DNA of 56,354 nt from Methylobacterium isbiliense (GCF_022179325.1 NZ_BPQQ01000097.1:1-56354), one strand, 5' to 3'; shown: positions 8,816 to 17,845, numbered from the stretch's first letter. Made by a program: numbers and translations. The notes: generated by a model from the sequence alone, not told the origin.

Positions 8816-9997
8816 TCAGCGCTCGACGCACATGGCGACGCCCATGCCGCCGCCGATGCACAGGGTCGCCAGCCCCTTCTTGGCGTCGCGGCGCTGCATC
8901 TCGTGCAGCAGCGTCACCAGCACGCGGGCGCCTGAGGCCCCGATCGGATGGCCGATCGCGATGGCGCCGCCGTTCACGTTGACCTTGGCATCGTCGAAGC
9001 CGAGTTCCTTGTTGACCGCGAGCGCCTGGGCGGCGAAGGCCTCGTTGGCCTCGATCAGGTCGACCTCGGAGGCCGACCAGCCGGCCTTCTCCAGGGCCTT
9101 GCGCGAGGCCGGGATCGGGCCGGTGCCCATGATCTGCGGATCGACGCCGGCGGTGGCCCAGGAGGCGATGCGCGCCAGCGGCTTGAGCCCGCGCTTCTCG
9201 GCCTCGGCAGCCGACATCAGCACGATCGCGGCGGCGCCGTCGTTGATGCCTGAGGCGTTGCCGGCCGTGACGGTGCCCTCCTTCGAGAAGGCGGGCTTCA
9301 GCTTGGCCATGCCGTCGACGGTCGCGCCCTCGCGGATGTACTCGTCGGCATCGACCACCACGTCGCCCTTGCGGCCCTTCACGGTCACCGGGACGATCTC
9401 GTCCTTGAAGCGGCCCTCCTTGCGGGCCGCCTCGGCCTTGTTCTGCGAGCGGGCGGCGAAGCGGTCCTGCTCCTCGCGGGTGAGCTGCCAGCGCTGGGCG
9501 ATGTTCTCGGCGGTGTTGCCCATGTGGTAGCCGTTGAAGGCGTCCATCAGGCCGTCCTTCAGCATCGTGTCGATGAGCTTGAGATCGCCCATCTTCTGGC
9601 CGCCGCGCAGGTGCTGGGCGTGGGGCGCCATCGACATCGATTCCTGGCCGCCCGCCACGATGATGGTGGCGTCGCCGTTGGCGATCTGCTGCATGCCGAC
9701 CGCGACGGTGCGAAGCCCCGAGCCGCAGAGCTGGTTGAGGCCCCAGGCGGTTGCCTCCTGCGGGATGCCGGCGGCCATCGCGGCCTGGCGGGCCGGGTTC
9801 TGGCCGGCGCCCGCGGTGAGCACCTGGCCGAAGATCACCTCGTCGACCTCGTCGGGCGCGACCTTGGCCCTCTCCAGCGCCGCCTTGATGGCAATGGCGC
9901 CGAGTTCGTGGGCCGGCAGGGACGCGAAGGCGCCGTTGAACGAGCCGACCGGCGTGCGGGCCGCACCGACGATGACGATATCCTGCTTCTCTGCCAT
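8816..9997 (-). CDS. phaA: Acetyl-CoA acetyltransferase (beta-ketothiolase)
   Basis: This 393-residue thiolase has the nucleophile C91 in [33 protein letters not shown] with the active-site histidine, and the C-terminal TLCIGGGMG with the second catalytic cysteine. It condenses two acetyl-CoA to acetoacetyl-CoA, the first step of PHB synthesis. The start at 9997 follows a GAGGAGAGG ribosome-binding site; an in-frame ATG 39 bases upstream would add 13 residues not typical of the family. Divergent phaR suggests coordinated control of the storage-polymer cycle. Confidence 0.96.
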   Translation of the reverse strand: MAEKQDIVIVGAARTPVGSFNGAFASLPAHELGAIAIKAALERAKVAPDEVDEVIFGQVLTAGAGQNPARQAAMAAGIPQEATAWGLNQLCGSGLRTVAVGMQQIANGDATIIVAGGQESMSMAPHAQHLRGGQKMGDLKLIDTMLKDGLMDAFNGYHMGNTAENIAQRWQLTREEQDRFAARSQNKAEAARKEGRFKDEIVPVTVKGRKGDVVVDADEYIREGATVDGMAKLKPAFSKEGTVTAGNASGINDGAAAIVLMSAAEAEKRGLKPLARIASWATAGVDPQIMGTGPIPASRKALEKAGWSASEVDLIEANEAFAAQALAVNKELGFDDAKVNVNGGAIAIGHPIGASGARVLVTLLHEMQRRDAKKGLATLCIGGGMGVAMCVER

Positions 9998-10292
9998 GAG
10001 CCTCTCCTCGAATCCTGCCGCCGGCTCTTTTGCCACGGATGCGCCCCGCGCCTCGGATCCGGGGCGAGACCGGCTGTCGGATAGCCGATGAACCCCCTTG
10101 CCCCAGGGAAGTCAAGCTAGCCTGCGGTAGCGAAGAGCAGGGTTGCAAGGCACGGTTTGGGTGGATGCCGTGCAGATTGCTGTTTTCGCCGGCATGGGAA
10201 GGCCTTAAGGTCTCGTCAGGACAGCGACAAAAACCGTCTCCGGCGCCCTGCGGCGGGCCGGCGGCAGGTGACCTTGAGGAGACCCCGTCGAG
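9998..10292. promoter_or_regulatory. Divergent phaA/phaR promoter region
   Basis: This 295-base spacer separates the leftward phaAB genes and rightward phaR. PhaR proteins in other alphaproteobacteria bind TGC-rich elements near pha promoters. TGC/GCA words are present here (around 10118-10185), but no perfect CTGC-N3/4-GCAG site is visible. Confidence 0.4.
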
Positions 10293-10892
10293 ATGGCGGA
10301 CAGCGGCAAGTCAACTCCCACCGTCATCAAGAAGTACGCCAACCGGCGTCTCTATCACACCGGCACGTCGACCTACGTGACGCTCGAAGATCTCGCCGCG
10401 ATGGTGCAGGCCGGCGAGGATTTCGTGGTCTATGACGCAAAGTCCGGCGAGGACATCACCCGCTCGGTGCTGGCGCAGATCATCTTCGAGCAGGAAAACA
10501 AGGCGGGGACAGAGAACCTCCTGCCGGTCGCCTTCCTGCGCCAGCTGATCCGCTTCTACGGGGACAGCATGCGGGCGATGGTGCCGAGCTACCTCGAATT
10601 CTCGATGGACCATCTCGCGCGCGAGCAGAACGGCCTGCGCGAGAAGATGTCCCAGACCTTCGGGGCGAGCGCCTTCCAGCACGCGATGGAGGAGCAGGTG
10701 CGCGCCAACATGACCTTCTTCAGCGAGGCCATGCGGATGTTCGCGCCGTTCGCGCAGGCCGGCCAGCCGGAGAAGCCGGCCGAAGCGCCCCCGCCCGCGG
10801 CACCCCCCTCGGCCTCCAAGGGGGAACTCGACGACCTGAAGCGTCAGATGCTGGAGATGCAGAACCGGCTCGACGCCCTGGCCAAGAAGTAG
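10293..10892 (+). CDS. phaR: Polyhydroxyalkanoate synthesis regulator PhaR
   Basis: This 199-residue protein has the PHB/PHA accumulation regulator DNA-binding domain at the N-terminus (IKKYANRRLYHTGTSTYVTLEDLAAMV, about residues 12-38), followed by the accumulation-regulator domains (about 60-135). A proline/alanine linker and a short C-terminal coiled-coil (LDDLKRQMLEMQNRLDAL) complete it. PhaR senses PHB granules and represses phasin and related genes when polymer is absent. Divergent placement from phaA fits this role. The first ATG after GAGGAGACC was chosen. Confidence 0.95.
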   Translation: MADSGKSTPTVIKKYANRRLYHTGTSTYVTLEDLAAMVQAGEDFVVYDAKSGEDITRSVLAQIIFEQENKAGTENLLPVAFLRQLIRFYGDSMRAMVPSYLEFSMDHLAREQNGLREKMSQTFGASAFQHAMEEQVRANMTFFSEAMRMFAPFAQAGQPEKPAEAPPPAAPPSASKGELDDLKRQMLEMQNRLDALAKK

Positions 10893-10963
10893 GCCCTCGG
10901 GACGCGGGTCCTGCGGCCCGGCCCTTGCGGCGCAGGCCGCGGATTCCGCGGGGAGGCTGGAGC

Positions 10964-11191
10964 ATGTCCCATTCCGATACGGACCGGCCGGATGCGGACG
11001 AGACGGCGCCCTCGCGGGCGCTCACGGTGATCGAGACGCCGCAACCGGCGGCGTGCGTGCCCGCCCGCCCCCTGGCGACGTTCCTGGTGCAGCTGATCGA
11101 CGGGCCGGCCGGGTCGCTGCGCCCCTCGCGCCTGCGGCGCAGCCGCGAGGCCTCGGAGCGCTACGCGGCGGGTGCCCGCCGGCTCGGCTGA
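10964..11191 (+). CDS. Small hypothetical protein (75 residues)
   Basis: This 75-residue soluble protein has an acidic, likely disordered N-terminus (MSHSDTDRPDADE). A short conserved-looking core RPLATFLVQLID is followed by a basic Arg/Ser-rich C-terminus. The core resembles, from memory, small proteins found across Rhizobiales in which a hydrophobic ATFLAQLI stretch is followed by RRRA-rich sequence; no function is known to me. A GGAGGCTGGAG ribosome-binding site supports the start at 10964. It shares a hairpin with the convergent rpmF gene. Confidence 0.6.
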   Translation: MSHSDTDRPDADETAPSRALTVIETPQPAACVPARPLATFLVQLIDGPAGSLRPSRLRRSREASERYAAGARRLG

Positions 11192-11194
11192 GAC

Positions 11195-11214
11195 GGGGCG
11201 GCGCGGGCCGCCCC
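11195..11214. terminator. Bidirectional hairpin between a small ORF and rpmF
   Basis: A perfect 7-bp GC stem (11195-11201 with 11208-11214) with a six-base loop lies between two convergent stops (11191 and 11223). It is probably used in both directions. Confidence 0.5.
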
Positions 11215-11222
11215 CATGGGCC

Positions 11223-11408
11223 TCAGGCCTCGGTCTTGACCTTCAGCACCTGCCGGCCGCGGTACATGCCGGTCTTCAGGTCGATGTGGTGCGGGCGGCG
11301 CAGCTCGCCCGAATCCTTGTCCTCGACGTAGGTCGGGGCCTTGAGGGCATCGGCGGAGCGGCGCATGCCGCGCCGCGACGGGGAGGTCTTTCGCTTCGGA
11401 ACGGCCAT
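11223..11408 (-). CDS. rpmF: 50S ribosomal protein L32
   Basis: This 61-residue protein begins [20 protein letters not shown], the highly conserved start of alphaproteobacterial L32. It continues with the [29 protein letters not shown] core. It lacks the cysteine pairs of zinc-binding L32, as usual for this class. Highly basic and of normal length. It is a useful anchor for placing the window in Alphaproteobacteria. Confidence 0.97.
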
Positions 11409-11614
11409 GACACGTCGTCTCTTGCAACAAAACGGGCGCGGGGCCGCTCCGGGCGGAGCCGCCGCGCACCCTGGGATCCGATTGGAGCGCGGCTTATACC
11501 GGGCACGAGCGGCCCTGGCTAGCCCCCACCGGAGGTGCGCAGACGGCCCCGATCAGCTAGGAGCGGACGGCCACCGGGCGGGACAGCCCGGGCTGATCTC
11601 AGGGAGGAACCACC

Positions 11615-12838
11615 GTGCCCCGTCGCGCCCGTCTTCCGCAGGTCCTCCTGCCGCTCGCCTTGGCCTGTTGCGCCTTGGCCCCCCTCGCCCTCGCCGGCCC
11701 CGCCGCCGCGCAGGTGTCGGACGACGTCGTGCGGATCGGGGTGCTCACCGACCTCTCGGGTCCCTACGCGGACAGCGGCGGCAAGGGCTCGGTGGCCGCG
11801 GCCACGATGGCGGTGCGCGACGCGGGCGGCCGCGTCCTCGGCAAGCCGGTCGAGGTGATCTCCGCCGACCACCAGAACAAGCCGGACGTCGCCTCGGCGC
11901 TGGCGCGGCGCTGGTACGACGTCGACCGGGTCGACGCCATCCTCGACCTGCCGGTCACCGCCATCGCGCTCGCCGTCCAGGCGGTGGCCCGCGAGAAGAA
12001 CCGCACGGTGATGATCACCTCGGCGGCGACCCAGGACCTCACCGCCAAGTCCTGCTCGCCGGTGAGTTCGCACTGGACCGACGACACCCACGCCCTCACC
12101 GCCGGCACCGCCCGCGCGGTCTACGAGCGCGGCGGCACGTCGTGGTACTTCATCACCGTCGACCACGCCTTCGGGGCCGCCCTGCAGAAGCAGGCCACCG
12201 AGGTCATCCAGGGGCTGGGCGGCAAGGTGGTGGGCACGTCGCGCCACCCGATCGCCACGGCCGACTACTCGTCCTTCGTGCTGCAGGCCCAGGCCTCGGG
12301 CGCCGACGTGGTCGCGCTCGCCAGCGTCGGCGACGACTTCATCAAGGCGGTCAAGCAGGCCAACGAGTTCGGGCTGATGACCGGACGCCAGACCATCGCC
12401 GGCTTCCTCGTCTACGTCACGGACATCCACGGTCTGGGATTGCCGGTGGCGCAGAACCTGACCTTCTCGTCGGTCTTCTACTGGGACCAGAGCGACGAGA
12501 CCCGGGCCTTCGCCAAGCGCTTCGTCGAGGCGGTGGGCCACATGCCGACCAAGATCCACGCGCTGATCTACACGGCGACGCGCCACTACCTGAAGGCGAT
12601 CGAGGCGGCCGGCACCGACGAGGCCCTCGCCGTGAACAAGGCGATGCGCGCCGCCCCCGTGGCGCTGTTCGGGCAGAGCGCGACCCTGCGGGCGGATGGA
12701 CGCCTGCTCTACGACACCACGCTCTGGCGCGTGAAGACGCCCGCCGTGAGCAAGGGGCCGTGGGACTACTACGCTCCCGTGCGGACCATCCCGGCCGCGG
12801 AAGCCTTCCTGCCGATGAACCCGGCCTGCGGCGGCTGA
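11615..12838 (+). CDS. Orphan branched-chain-type ABC substrate-binding protein
   Basis: This 407-residue periplasmic binding protein of the Leu/Ile/Val/amide family (Peripla_BP_6) has a signal peptide ending near PAAA (29-32). The first lobe is RIGVLTDLSGPYADSGG, followed by EVISADHQNKPDVASALARRWYD. No permease or ATPase gene is adjacent, so it must share a transporter or act in sensing. It is paralogous to the protein at 32.1-33.3 kb, sharing SGPYAD, SADHQNK, ARRW, LQAQASGADV and other blocks. The paralog sits in an aryl-CoA catabolic cluster, which suggests an aromatic acid ligand (inference). A MarR-type regulator follows on the same strand. Confidence 0.85.
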   Translation: MPRRARLPQVLLPLALACCALAPLALAGPAAAQVSDDVVRIGVLTDLSGPYADSGGKGSVAAATMAVRDAGGRVLGKPVEVISADHQNKPDVASALARRWYDVDRVDAILDLPVTAIALAVQAVAREKNRTVMITSAATQDLTAKSCSPVSSHWTDDTHALTAGTARAVYERGGTSWYFITVDHAFGAALQKQATEVIQGLGGKVVGTSRHPIATADYSSFVLQAQASGADVVALASVGDDFIKAVKQANEFGLMTGRQTIAGFLVYVTDIHGLGLPVAQNLTFSSVFYWDQSDETRAFAKRFVEAVGHMPTKIHALIYTATRHYLKAIEAAGTDEALAVNKAMRAAPVALFGQSATLRADGRLLYDTTLWRVKTPAVSKGPWDYYAPVRTIPAAEAFLPMNPACGG

Positions 12839-12915
12839 GCGGGCCGGGCCTTGCGTCCCGGGGCGATCGCGGGCAGGTGGCTGCGGGAGATTCCGCTCAC
12901 AGGGACGCGCCGGAG

Positions 12916-13404
12916 TTGCAGAGAGAGTTCGTCGGCCTCACCCACCTCGAAGGGCTGCTCGGGTACACCCTGCGGCGCACCCAGGTCGCCATCTCCCGCA
13001 GCTTCGTCCAGATCTTTTCCGATCTCGACGTGCGCCAGACCCAGCTCGGCGTCCTGAACGTCATCGAGGGCACGCCGGGCCTCAAGCCGAGCCAGATCGG
13101 CGCGCTGATCGGCATCAAGCGGGCGAATGTCGGGCCGCTCCTCGACGAGCTGGAGCGGCGCGGCCTCGTGCGGCGGGAGCCCGCGCCCGCCGACCGGCGC
13201 TCGCACGCGCTCTTCCTCACCGAGGCGGGCGCGGCGCTGATGACCGAACTCCACCGCCGCGAGGCCGCGCACGAGGAGCGGATCGCGACCCTGCTCGAAC
13301 CCGAGGAGCGCGCGGTGCTGCTGCGCCTGCTGCGCCGGGTGGAGCAGGGCTGCCGCGACATGGCGGACGAGGAGGCGGGGCCGGAGGGGGACGATGGCCT
13401 CTGA
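12916..13404 (+). CDS. MarR family transcriptional regulator
   Basis: This regulator of about 162 residues has the winged-helix pattern of MarR: a helix with VRQTQLGVLNVIEG, a recognition region LKPSQIGALIGIKRANVGPLLDELERRGLVRR, and a wing with PADRRSHALFLTEAG. No ATG is suitably placed; TTG at 12916 gives family length, and GTG at 12877 is an alternative. It probably responds to an aromatic or CoA-thioester ligand, as MarR proteins of hydroxycinnamate catabolism do. The preceding gene encodes a binding protein whose paralog lies in the catabolic island at 30-36 kb, making that divergent promoter a candidate target (inference). Confidence 0.85.
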   Translation: MQREFVGLTHLEGLLGYTLRRTQVAISRSFVQIFSDLDVRQTQLGVLNVIEGTPGLKPSQIGALIGIKRANVGPLLDELERRGLVRREPAPADRRSHALFLTEAGAALMTELHRREAAHEERIATLLEPEERAVLLRLLRRVEQGCRDMADEEAGPEGDDGL

Positions 13405-13446
13405 GCGGCGACAGCACAGGTGAAGGGGGCGGCAGCGCGACCCGGC

Positions 13447-15072
13447 TCAGCCCTCATCCCCCACGATCAGGCCGTCATGCGGGCCCAGCCGCACCGGTCC
13501 CTCAACGCGCTCACCCTCGCGCCCCGGCCGCGCCGAGGCGAGGACCCTGCCGCGGCAGGACAGGGCCGGGGTGACGATCGAGGCGGTGAGGTTGAGGATC
13601 ACGGTGCAGCCCGTGCCGCCGCCCCAGCGCGCGAAGGCGAAGACGCCGCCCTCGCTCAGGAGCCGCCGGTAGCGCCCGGCCCGCAGGTCGGCCCGCTCCC
13701 GCCGCAGGGCGATCAGCCGACGGGTCAGGGCGAGGAGCGAGTCCGTATCCGTCTCCTGCGCGGCGACGCTGCACGCATCCGGCAGCGCGCCCATCGCCAG
13801 CCAGGGCTCGCCCGTGGTGAAGCCGCCCCGCGGTCCCGGCTCCCAGCGCAGCGGCGAGCGGAACGGATCGCGGCTCAGGCCGTAGCCCGGCACGCAGCGC
13901 TCGAACGGGTCCTGCGCCTGCTCGGCCGGCACCGGGACGTCGGGCATGCCGATCTCGTCGCCCGCATAGAGGATCGGTGTGCCGGGCAGGCTCAGGAGCA
14001 GCATCGCCGCCACCCGGGCCTGCTCCGGCCCGACCCGGCTCGCGAGCCGGGGCTTGTCGTGGCTGCCGAGCACCCAGTCGGGCCATGCCCCGTCGGGCAG
14101 CGCGTCGAGGAAGTCCTGCACCGTGCGGGCGACCGCATTCGCCTTCCAGGGCACGTCGATGAGCCGGTAGTTCAGCGGCAGGTGCAGGCGGGGCGTCGAC
14201 TCGCCGTAGAAGGCCGGCAGCGTGTCGGGCGCTGTGTCGACCTCGCCGAGCAGGACGCGGCCGGGGAACTCGTCCGCCACGCGGCGCAGTTCGGCCAGAT
14301 AGTCGAGCGTGACGGGCTGGGCATCGGTGCGGGTGCGCCGGAACCGCTCGGGCGGCGGGGTGTCGCCGGTGAAATCCGGGTTCGGCGGCTCGTCCCGCAG
14401 GGCCGCGTCCTCGGCGAGCACGGCGGCCGCATCGACCCGGAACCCGTCGACGCCGCGCCGCAGCCAGAAGCGCATCGCGTCGTGCATGGCCGCCCGCAGG
14501 GCCGGGCAGCGCCAGTTGAGATCGGGCTGCCCGGGCAGGAAGGCGTGGTAGTAGCACTGGCCGGTGGCCGGATCGAGCGTCCAGGCCGGGCCGCCGAAGC
14601 GGCTGAGCCAGTTGTTGGGCGGCTGTCCCCCGGGGGCCGGGTCGGCCCAGACGTACCAGTCGCGCTTGGGGCTGCGGCGCGAGGACCGGCTCTCGACGAA
14701 CCACGGGTGCCGGTCCGAGGTGTGGTTGGGCACGAGGTCGAGGATCAGGCGGATGCCGCGCGCATGCAGCGCCGCGAGCAGCCGGTCGAAGGTGGCGAGG
14801 CTGCCGAAGTTGCGCCCGACATCCGTGAAATCGGCGATGTCGTAGCCGGCATCCTGCAGCGGGGAGGGATAGATCGGCGTCAGCCAGACCGCCCCGACGC
14901 CGAGGCGCGCGAGGTAGTCGACCCCCTCGATGATGCCCGCGAGGTCACCCCAGCCATCCCCGTCCGCATCCCGGAACGAGGGGGTGAAGATCTGGTAGAT
15001 CACCGCGTGCCGCCACCACGCGGCCTCCTGGACGGGGGCGGTGTCGTGGCCGTCGGTTGCGTCGCGCATCAT
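13447..15072 (-). CDS. Alpha-amylase family (GH13) glycoside hydrolase, alpha-glucosidase-like
   Basis: This 541-residue GH13 enzyme has no signal peptide, so it is cytoplasmic. The conserved regions are visible: DLVPNHTSD (112-120), GFRVDAAAV with nucleophile D214, LLGEVDT with acid/base E277, and GSHDKPR with D339 as transition-state stabiliser. A C-terminal beta domain follows after about residue 450. The family includes alpha-glucosidases, oligo-1,6-glucosidases and trehalose-related enzymes; the PSFRDADGDGWGDLAGI start and overall length fit an alpha-glucosidase. Region IV reads SHDK where NHD is more common. It stands alone, converging on the MarR gene. Confidence 0.88.
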   Translation of the reverse strand: MMRDATDGHDTAPVQEAAWWRHAVIYQIFTPSFRDADGDGWGDLAGIIEGVDYLARLGVGAVWLTPIYPSPLQDAGYDIADFTDVGRNFGSLATFDRLLAALHARGIRLILDLVPNHTSDRHPWFVESRSSRRSPKRDWYVWADPAPGGQPPNNWLSRFGGPAWTLDPATGQCYYHAFLPGQPDLNWRCPALRAAMHDAMRFWLRRGVDGFRVDAAAVLAEDAALRDEPPNPDFTGDTPPPERFRRTRTDAQPVTLDYLAELRRVADEFPGRVLLGEVDTAPDTLPAFYGESTPRLHLPLNYRLIDVPWKANAVARTVQDFLDALPDGAWPDWVLGSHDKPRLASRVGPEQARVAAMLLLSLPGTPILYAGDEIGMPDVPVPAEQAQDPFERCVPGYGLSRDPFRSPLRWEPGPRGGFTTGEPWLAMGALPDACSVAAQETDTDSLLALTRRLIALRRERADLRAGRYRRLLSEGGVFAFARWGGGTGCTVILNLTASIVTPALSCRGRVLASARPGREGERVEGPVRLGPHDGLIVGDEG

Positions 15073-15201
15073 CTCGGGCCGCCGTCGATCGCCAGACGGG
15101 TTGCGGGCCGCCGCCCGGGGGCAGCCCGGCCCTTCGGGTGACCGCCGGCCCCGACACGCGCTCGGGGCCGGCGGGAGAGGTCCGTCGCGAAGGAGGCCGT
15201 T

Positions 15202-15429
15202 TCAGTGCGACCGGTCGGTCCGGTCCGGCGCGTGGCCGAGGTTGCTGTGCCGGTGATGCGCGTCGCGCTCGCCGCCGCCGCCCGAGACCCCGGATTTCGA
15301 CGTGTTCGTGGGGCTTCCGGGCGTCGGGCCGTGATGCTCCTCGGTCAGGGGCTCGGAATGGTCCTGGTGGCTGCTGCCGGGGCCGCCGTGATGGCGGTTC
15401 GCGGCGGGGTTCTTCTTCGACGTGCTCAT
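15202..15429 (-). CDS. Small histidine-rich disordered protein
   Basis: This 75-residue hydrophilic protein is rich in His (11), Ser, Gly and Pro and carries no hydrophobic core, suggesting intrinsic disorder and possibly metal binding. Its ATG overlaps the stop of the 60-residue gene upstream by one base (TGATG), so the pair is translationally coupled. It ends in charged DRTDRSH. I do not recognise it, although low-complexity proteins of this size are common in stress-tolerant Methylobacterium. The coupling makes it more likely to be real. Confidence 0.5.
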   Translation of the reverse strand: MSTSKKNPAANRHHGGPGSSHQDHSEPLTEEHHGPTPGSPTNTSKSGVSGGGGERDAHHRHSNLGHAPDRTDRSH

Positions 15430-15611
15430 CACCGGTCCTGCTGGTAGCCCTGGTTCACCGTGTTCACCTTGGTGTTCCCGGCTTGGCCGATCTTGTCGGG
15501 ATCCTTCGTCTGCGAGGAGCCCTGGCCCTGCGAGAGCGGGGCGGGCGCGGCGCTGCCCGGCCCCTTGTCGGACCGGTTCGCGGGCGGGACGGGAGGGGGC
15601 TTCGTCGTCAT
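15429..15611 (-). CDS. Small disordered hypothetical protein (60 residues)
   Basis: This 60-residue protein is rich in Pro, Gln, Ser and Asn. It begins MTTKPPPVPPANRSDKG and ends in TKVNTVNQGYQQDR, with no hydrophobic segment. It is the first gene of a two-gene unit coupled to the His-rich protein by a TGATG overlap. Composition suggests a disordered protein, perhaps a desiccation- or stress-related hydrophilin, but this is inference from composition alone. Confidence 0.5.
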   Translation of the reverse strand: MTTKPPPVPPANRSDKGPGSAAPAPLSQGQGSSQTKDPDKIGQAGNTKVNTVNQGYQQDR

Positions 15612-15683
15612 TCGTCCTCCGGTGCTGGTGCTGCCGAGCCAACCCCGGGGGAGTATTCCTGTTCCATCTCGGCACGGCCGCTC

Positions 15684-17192
15684 TCAGGCGGCGCGGCGCT
15701 CCGCGGGCGGGCGGCGCCCGAATTCCAGCGCGCCGTCCTCCAGGCTGCCGAAGCGCAGGGTGGCAAGGTCGAGAAGGTAGTTCTGGTAGAGCCGCCAGGG
15801 CTTGCGCGCGCCCTGCTTGGGCAGGAGGTCGCGGGCGCGCTGGATGTAGCCGGAGGTGAAGTCGATCAGCGGCGCCTCGCCGATGGCGTCTCCGCGGCGC
15901 GGCACGCACCACTCGTCGCCCCGCGCCTCCATGCGGTTGATCAGGCGGCAGACGAAGCGCGCCGTCAGCTCGCATTTCAGCGTCCAGGAGGCGTTGGTGT
16001 AGCCGATGGCGACCGCGAGGTTCGGCACGTCGCTCAGCATCATTCCCCGGTACAGGAAGGTCGCGGGCGCCTCCACCGGGCGCCCGTCGACGGTGAGCGT
16101 GAGCCCGCCGAGCATCCGCAGCTTGAGGCCGGTCGCCGCCACGACGATGTCGGCGTCGAGGTGCCGCCCGGAGGCGAGCTGCAGCCCGGCCGGCGTGAAG
16201 CTCTCGATCCGGTCGGTGACGACCGAGGCCCGGCCCGACCGGATCGCCCGGAACAGGTCGCCGTCCGGCACGAGGCAGAGCCGCTGGTCCCAGGGCTTGT
16301 AGGCCGGCGTGAAATGGGTGGCGACGTCGTAGTCCGGGCCGAGCTGCCGGCGCGCCAGCGCGATGATCTGGCGCGCCATCCAGTCCGGCTTGCGGCGGGC
16401 GAACTGGTAGAAGCCGAGGGTGAGAAACACGTTCTTCCAGCGCGCGAGGCCGTGCGCGAGGCGGGCCGGCAGGTAGCGGCGCAGCCAGGTGGCGACCGGG
16501 TCCGCGGCGGGCATCGACAGGACGTAGCTGGGCGAGCGCTGCAGCATGGTGACGTGGGCGGCGCGCGTCGCCATCTCGGGCACCAGGGTGACCGCGGTGG
16601 CGCCGCTGCCGATCACCACCACGCGCTTGCCCGCGTAGTCGAGATCCTCCGGCCAAGCCTGCGGGTGCACGATCGGCCCGGCGAAGCGCTCCGTCCCGGG
16701 CCAGTCCGGCCGGTAGCCCTCGTCGTAATCGTAGTAGCCGGCGCAGACGGAGAGGAACCGGCAGGTGAAGCGGACCGGTGCGGGATCGTCCCCGACCTGC
16801 ACCGCGACGCTCCAGCGCGCGTCCTGCGACCGCCAGTCCGCGCGCAGCACCCGGTGGCGGTAGCGGATCTTCCGGTCGATGCCGTACGCGGCGGCCGTCT
16901 CGCGCAGGTAGCGCAGGATCGCCGGACCGTCCGCGATGGACTTGTCCCCGGACCAGGGCCGGAAGCTGAAGCCGAAGGTGTAGAGGTCGGAATCCGACCG
17001 CAGGCCGGGATAGCGGAAGAGGTCCCAGGTGCCGCCGATCGCCTCGCGCGCCTCCAGGATCGCGTAGGTCTGCGTCGGGCAGCGCGTCTGCAGGGCGTGA
17101 CCGGCGCTGATGCCGGAGATGCCGGCGCCGACCACCAGCACGTCGAGATCGCGCGTCGCCGCAAGGTCGGATGGGGCGGGGCTCGGGCTCAC
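15684..17192 (-). CDS. Flavin-containing monooxygenase, Baeyer-Villiger type
   Basis: This 502-residue flavoprotein has an N-terminal FAD Rossmann motif VVGAGISGISAG (20-31), then the Baeyer-Villiger fingerprint FxGxxxHxxxW seen as FAGPIVHPQAW. A second Rossmann motif, VVIGSGATAVTL, binds NADPH. Such enzymes insert oxygen next to a carbonyl or oxidise soft heteroatoms; the substrate cannot be told. Translation starts at GTG 17192, which overlaps the stop of the DUF938 gene by four bases (GTGA), indicating tight coupling. No transporter or regulator is adjacent. Confidence 0.88.
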   Translation of the reverse strand: MSPSPAPSDLAATRDLDVLVVGAGISGISAGHALQTRCPTQTYAILEAREAIGGTWDLFRYPGLRSDSDLYTFGFSFRPWSGDKSIADGPAILRYLRETAAAYGIDRKIRYRHRVLRADWRSQDARWSVAVQVGDDPAPVRFTCRFLSVCAGYYDYDEGYRPDWPGTERFAGPIVHPQAWPEDLDYAGKRVVVIGSGATAVTLVPEMATRAAHVTMLQRSPSYVLSMPAADPVATWLRRYLPARLAHGLARWKNVFLTLGFYQFARRKPDWMARQIIALARRQLGPDYDVATHFTPAYKPWDQRLCLVPDGDLFRAIRSGRASVVTDRIESFTPAGLQLASGRHLDADIVVAATGLKLRMLGGLTLTVDGRPVEAPATFLYRGMMLSDVPNLAVAIGYTNASWTLKCELTARFVCRLINRMEARGDEWCVPRRGDAIGEAPLIDFTSGYIQRARDLLPKQGARKPWRLYQNYLLDLATLRFGSLEDGALEFGRRPPAERRAA

Positions 17193-17845
17193 GGGGTGTC
17201 GGCTCCTCGGTCGGGGCCCGGTCCTTCGCCTGCGGCGCGAAAGACCAGGGTGAGATTGTTGGCCGGCATCGCGATCCGCTCGGCGAGGGTGAGCCCGTGC
17301 GTGCGGGCGCAGGCGGCCAGATCGGCCACGTCGCGCAGGCCCCAGGCCGGATCGCGCCGCCGCAGATCGGCGTCGAAGGCGAGGTTGCCGGGAGCGGTCG
17401 GGACGCCGTCCTCCAGGAAGGGTCCGTAGAGCACGAGCGGCGCGCCCGCCGGCAGGAGACGGCCGGCCCCAGCCATCAGCCCCGCCGCCGCCGCGAGGGG
17501 CGCGATGTGGACGAGGTTGATCGCCACGACCGCGTCGGCCCGCTCCACCGGCCAGTGCGGCGCCGCCGCGTCGAGGGCGAGCGGCGGCAGCAGATTCGGC
17601 AGGCCGGCCCTGCGCGCATGCGCGGCGATGCTGCGCCGCGCCGCCGGCTCCGGGTCGCTCGGCTGCCAGACAAGGCCGGGACAGGCCGCCGCCACGTGCA
17701 CGGCGTGCTCGCCCGAGCCGCTGGCCACCTCCAGCACGAGGCCGGTGGGCGGGAGCACGCGGCGCAGCACGCCGAGGATGGCCTCCTTGTTGCGGGCGAC
17801 GGCGGGCGCGATCAGCGCCTCCCCGTCGAGGTCCCATCCGAGCAT
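17189..17845 (-). CDS. DUF938 family SAM-dependent methyltransferase-like protein
   Basis: This 218-residue protein matches DUF938. It has an SAM-binding motif I LEVASGSGEHAVHVA near residues 38-52, WQPSDPEP as the acidic loop after strand 2, INLVHIAP as motif IV, and a C-terminal MPANNLTLVFR typical of the family. The physiological substrate of DUF938 is unknown to me. It is translated first, with the flavin monooxygenase gene overlapping its stop by four bases. The two may act on the same small molecule, but no direct evidence is visible. Confidence 0.85.
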   Translation of the reverse strand: MLGWDLDGEALIAPAVARNKEAILGVLRRVLPPTGLVLEVASGSGEHAVHVAAACPGLVWQPSDPEPAARRSIAAHARRAGLPNLLPPLALDAAAPHWPVERADAVVAINLVHIAPLAAAAGLMAGAGRLLPAGAPLVLYGPFLEDGVPTAPGNLAFDADLRRRDPAWGLRDVADLAACARTHGLTLAERIAMPANNLTLVFRAAGEGPGPDRGADTP

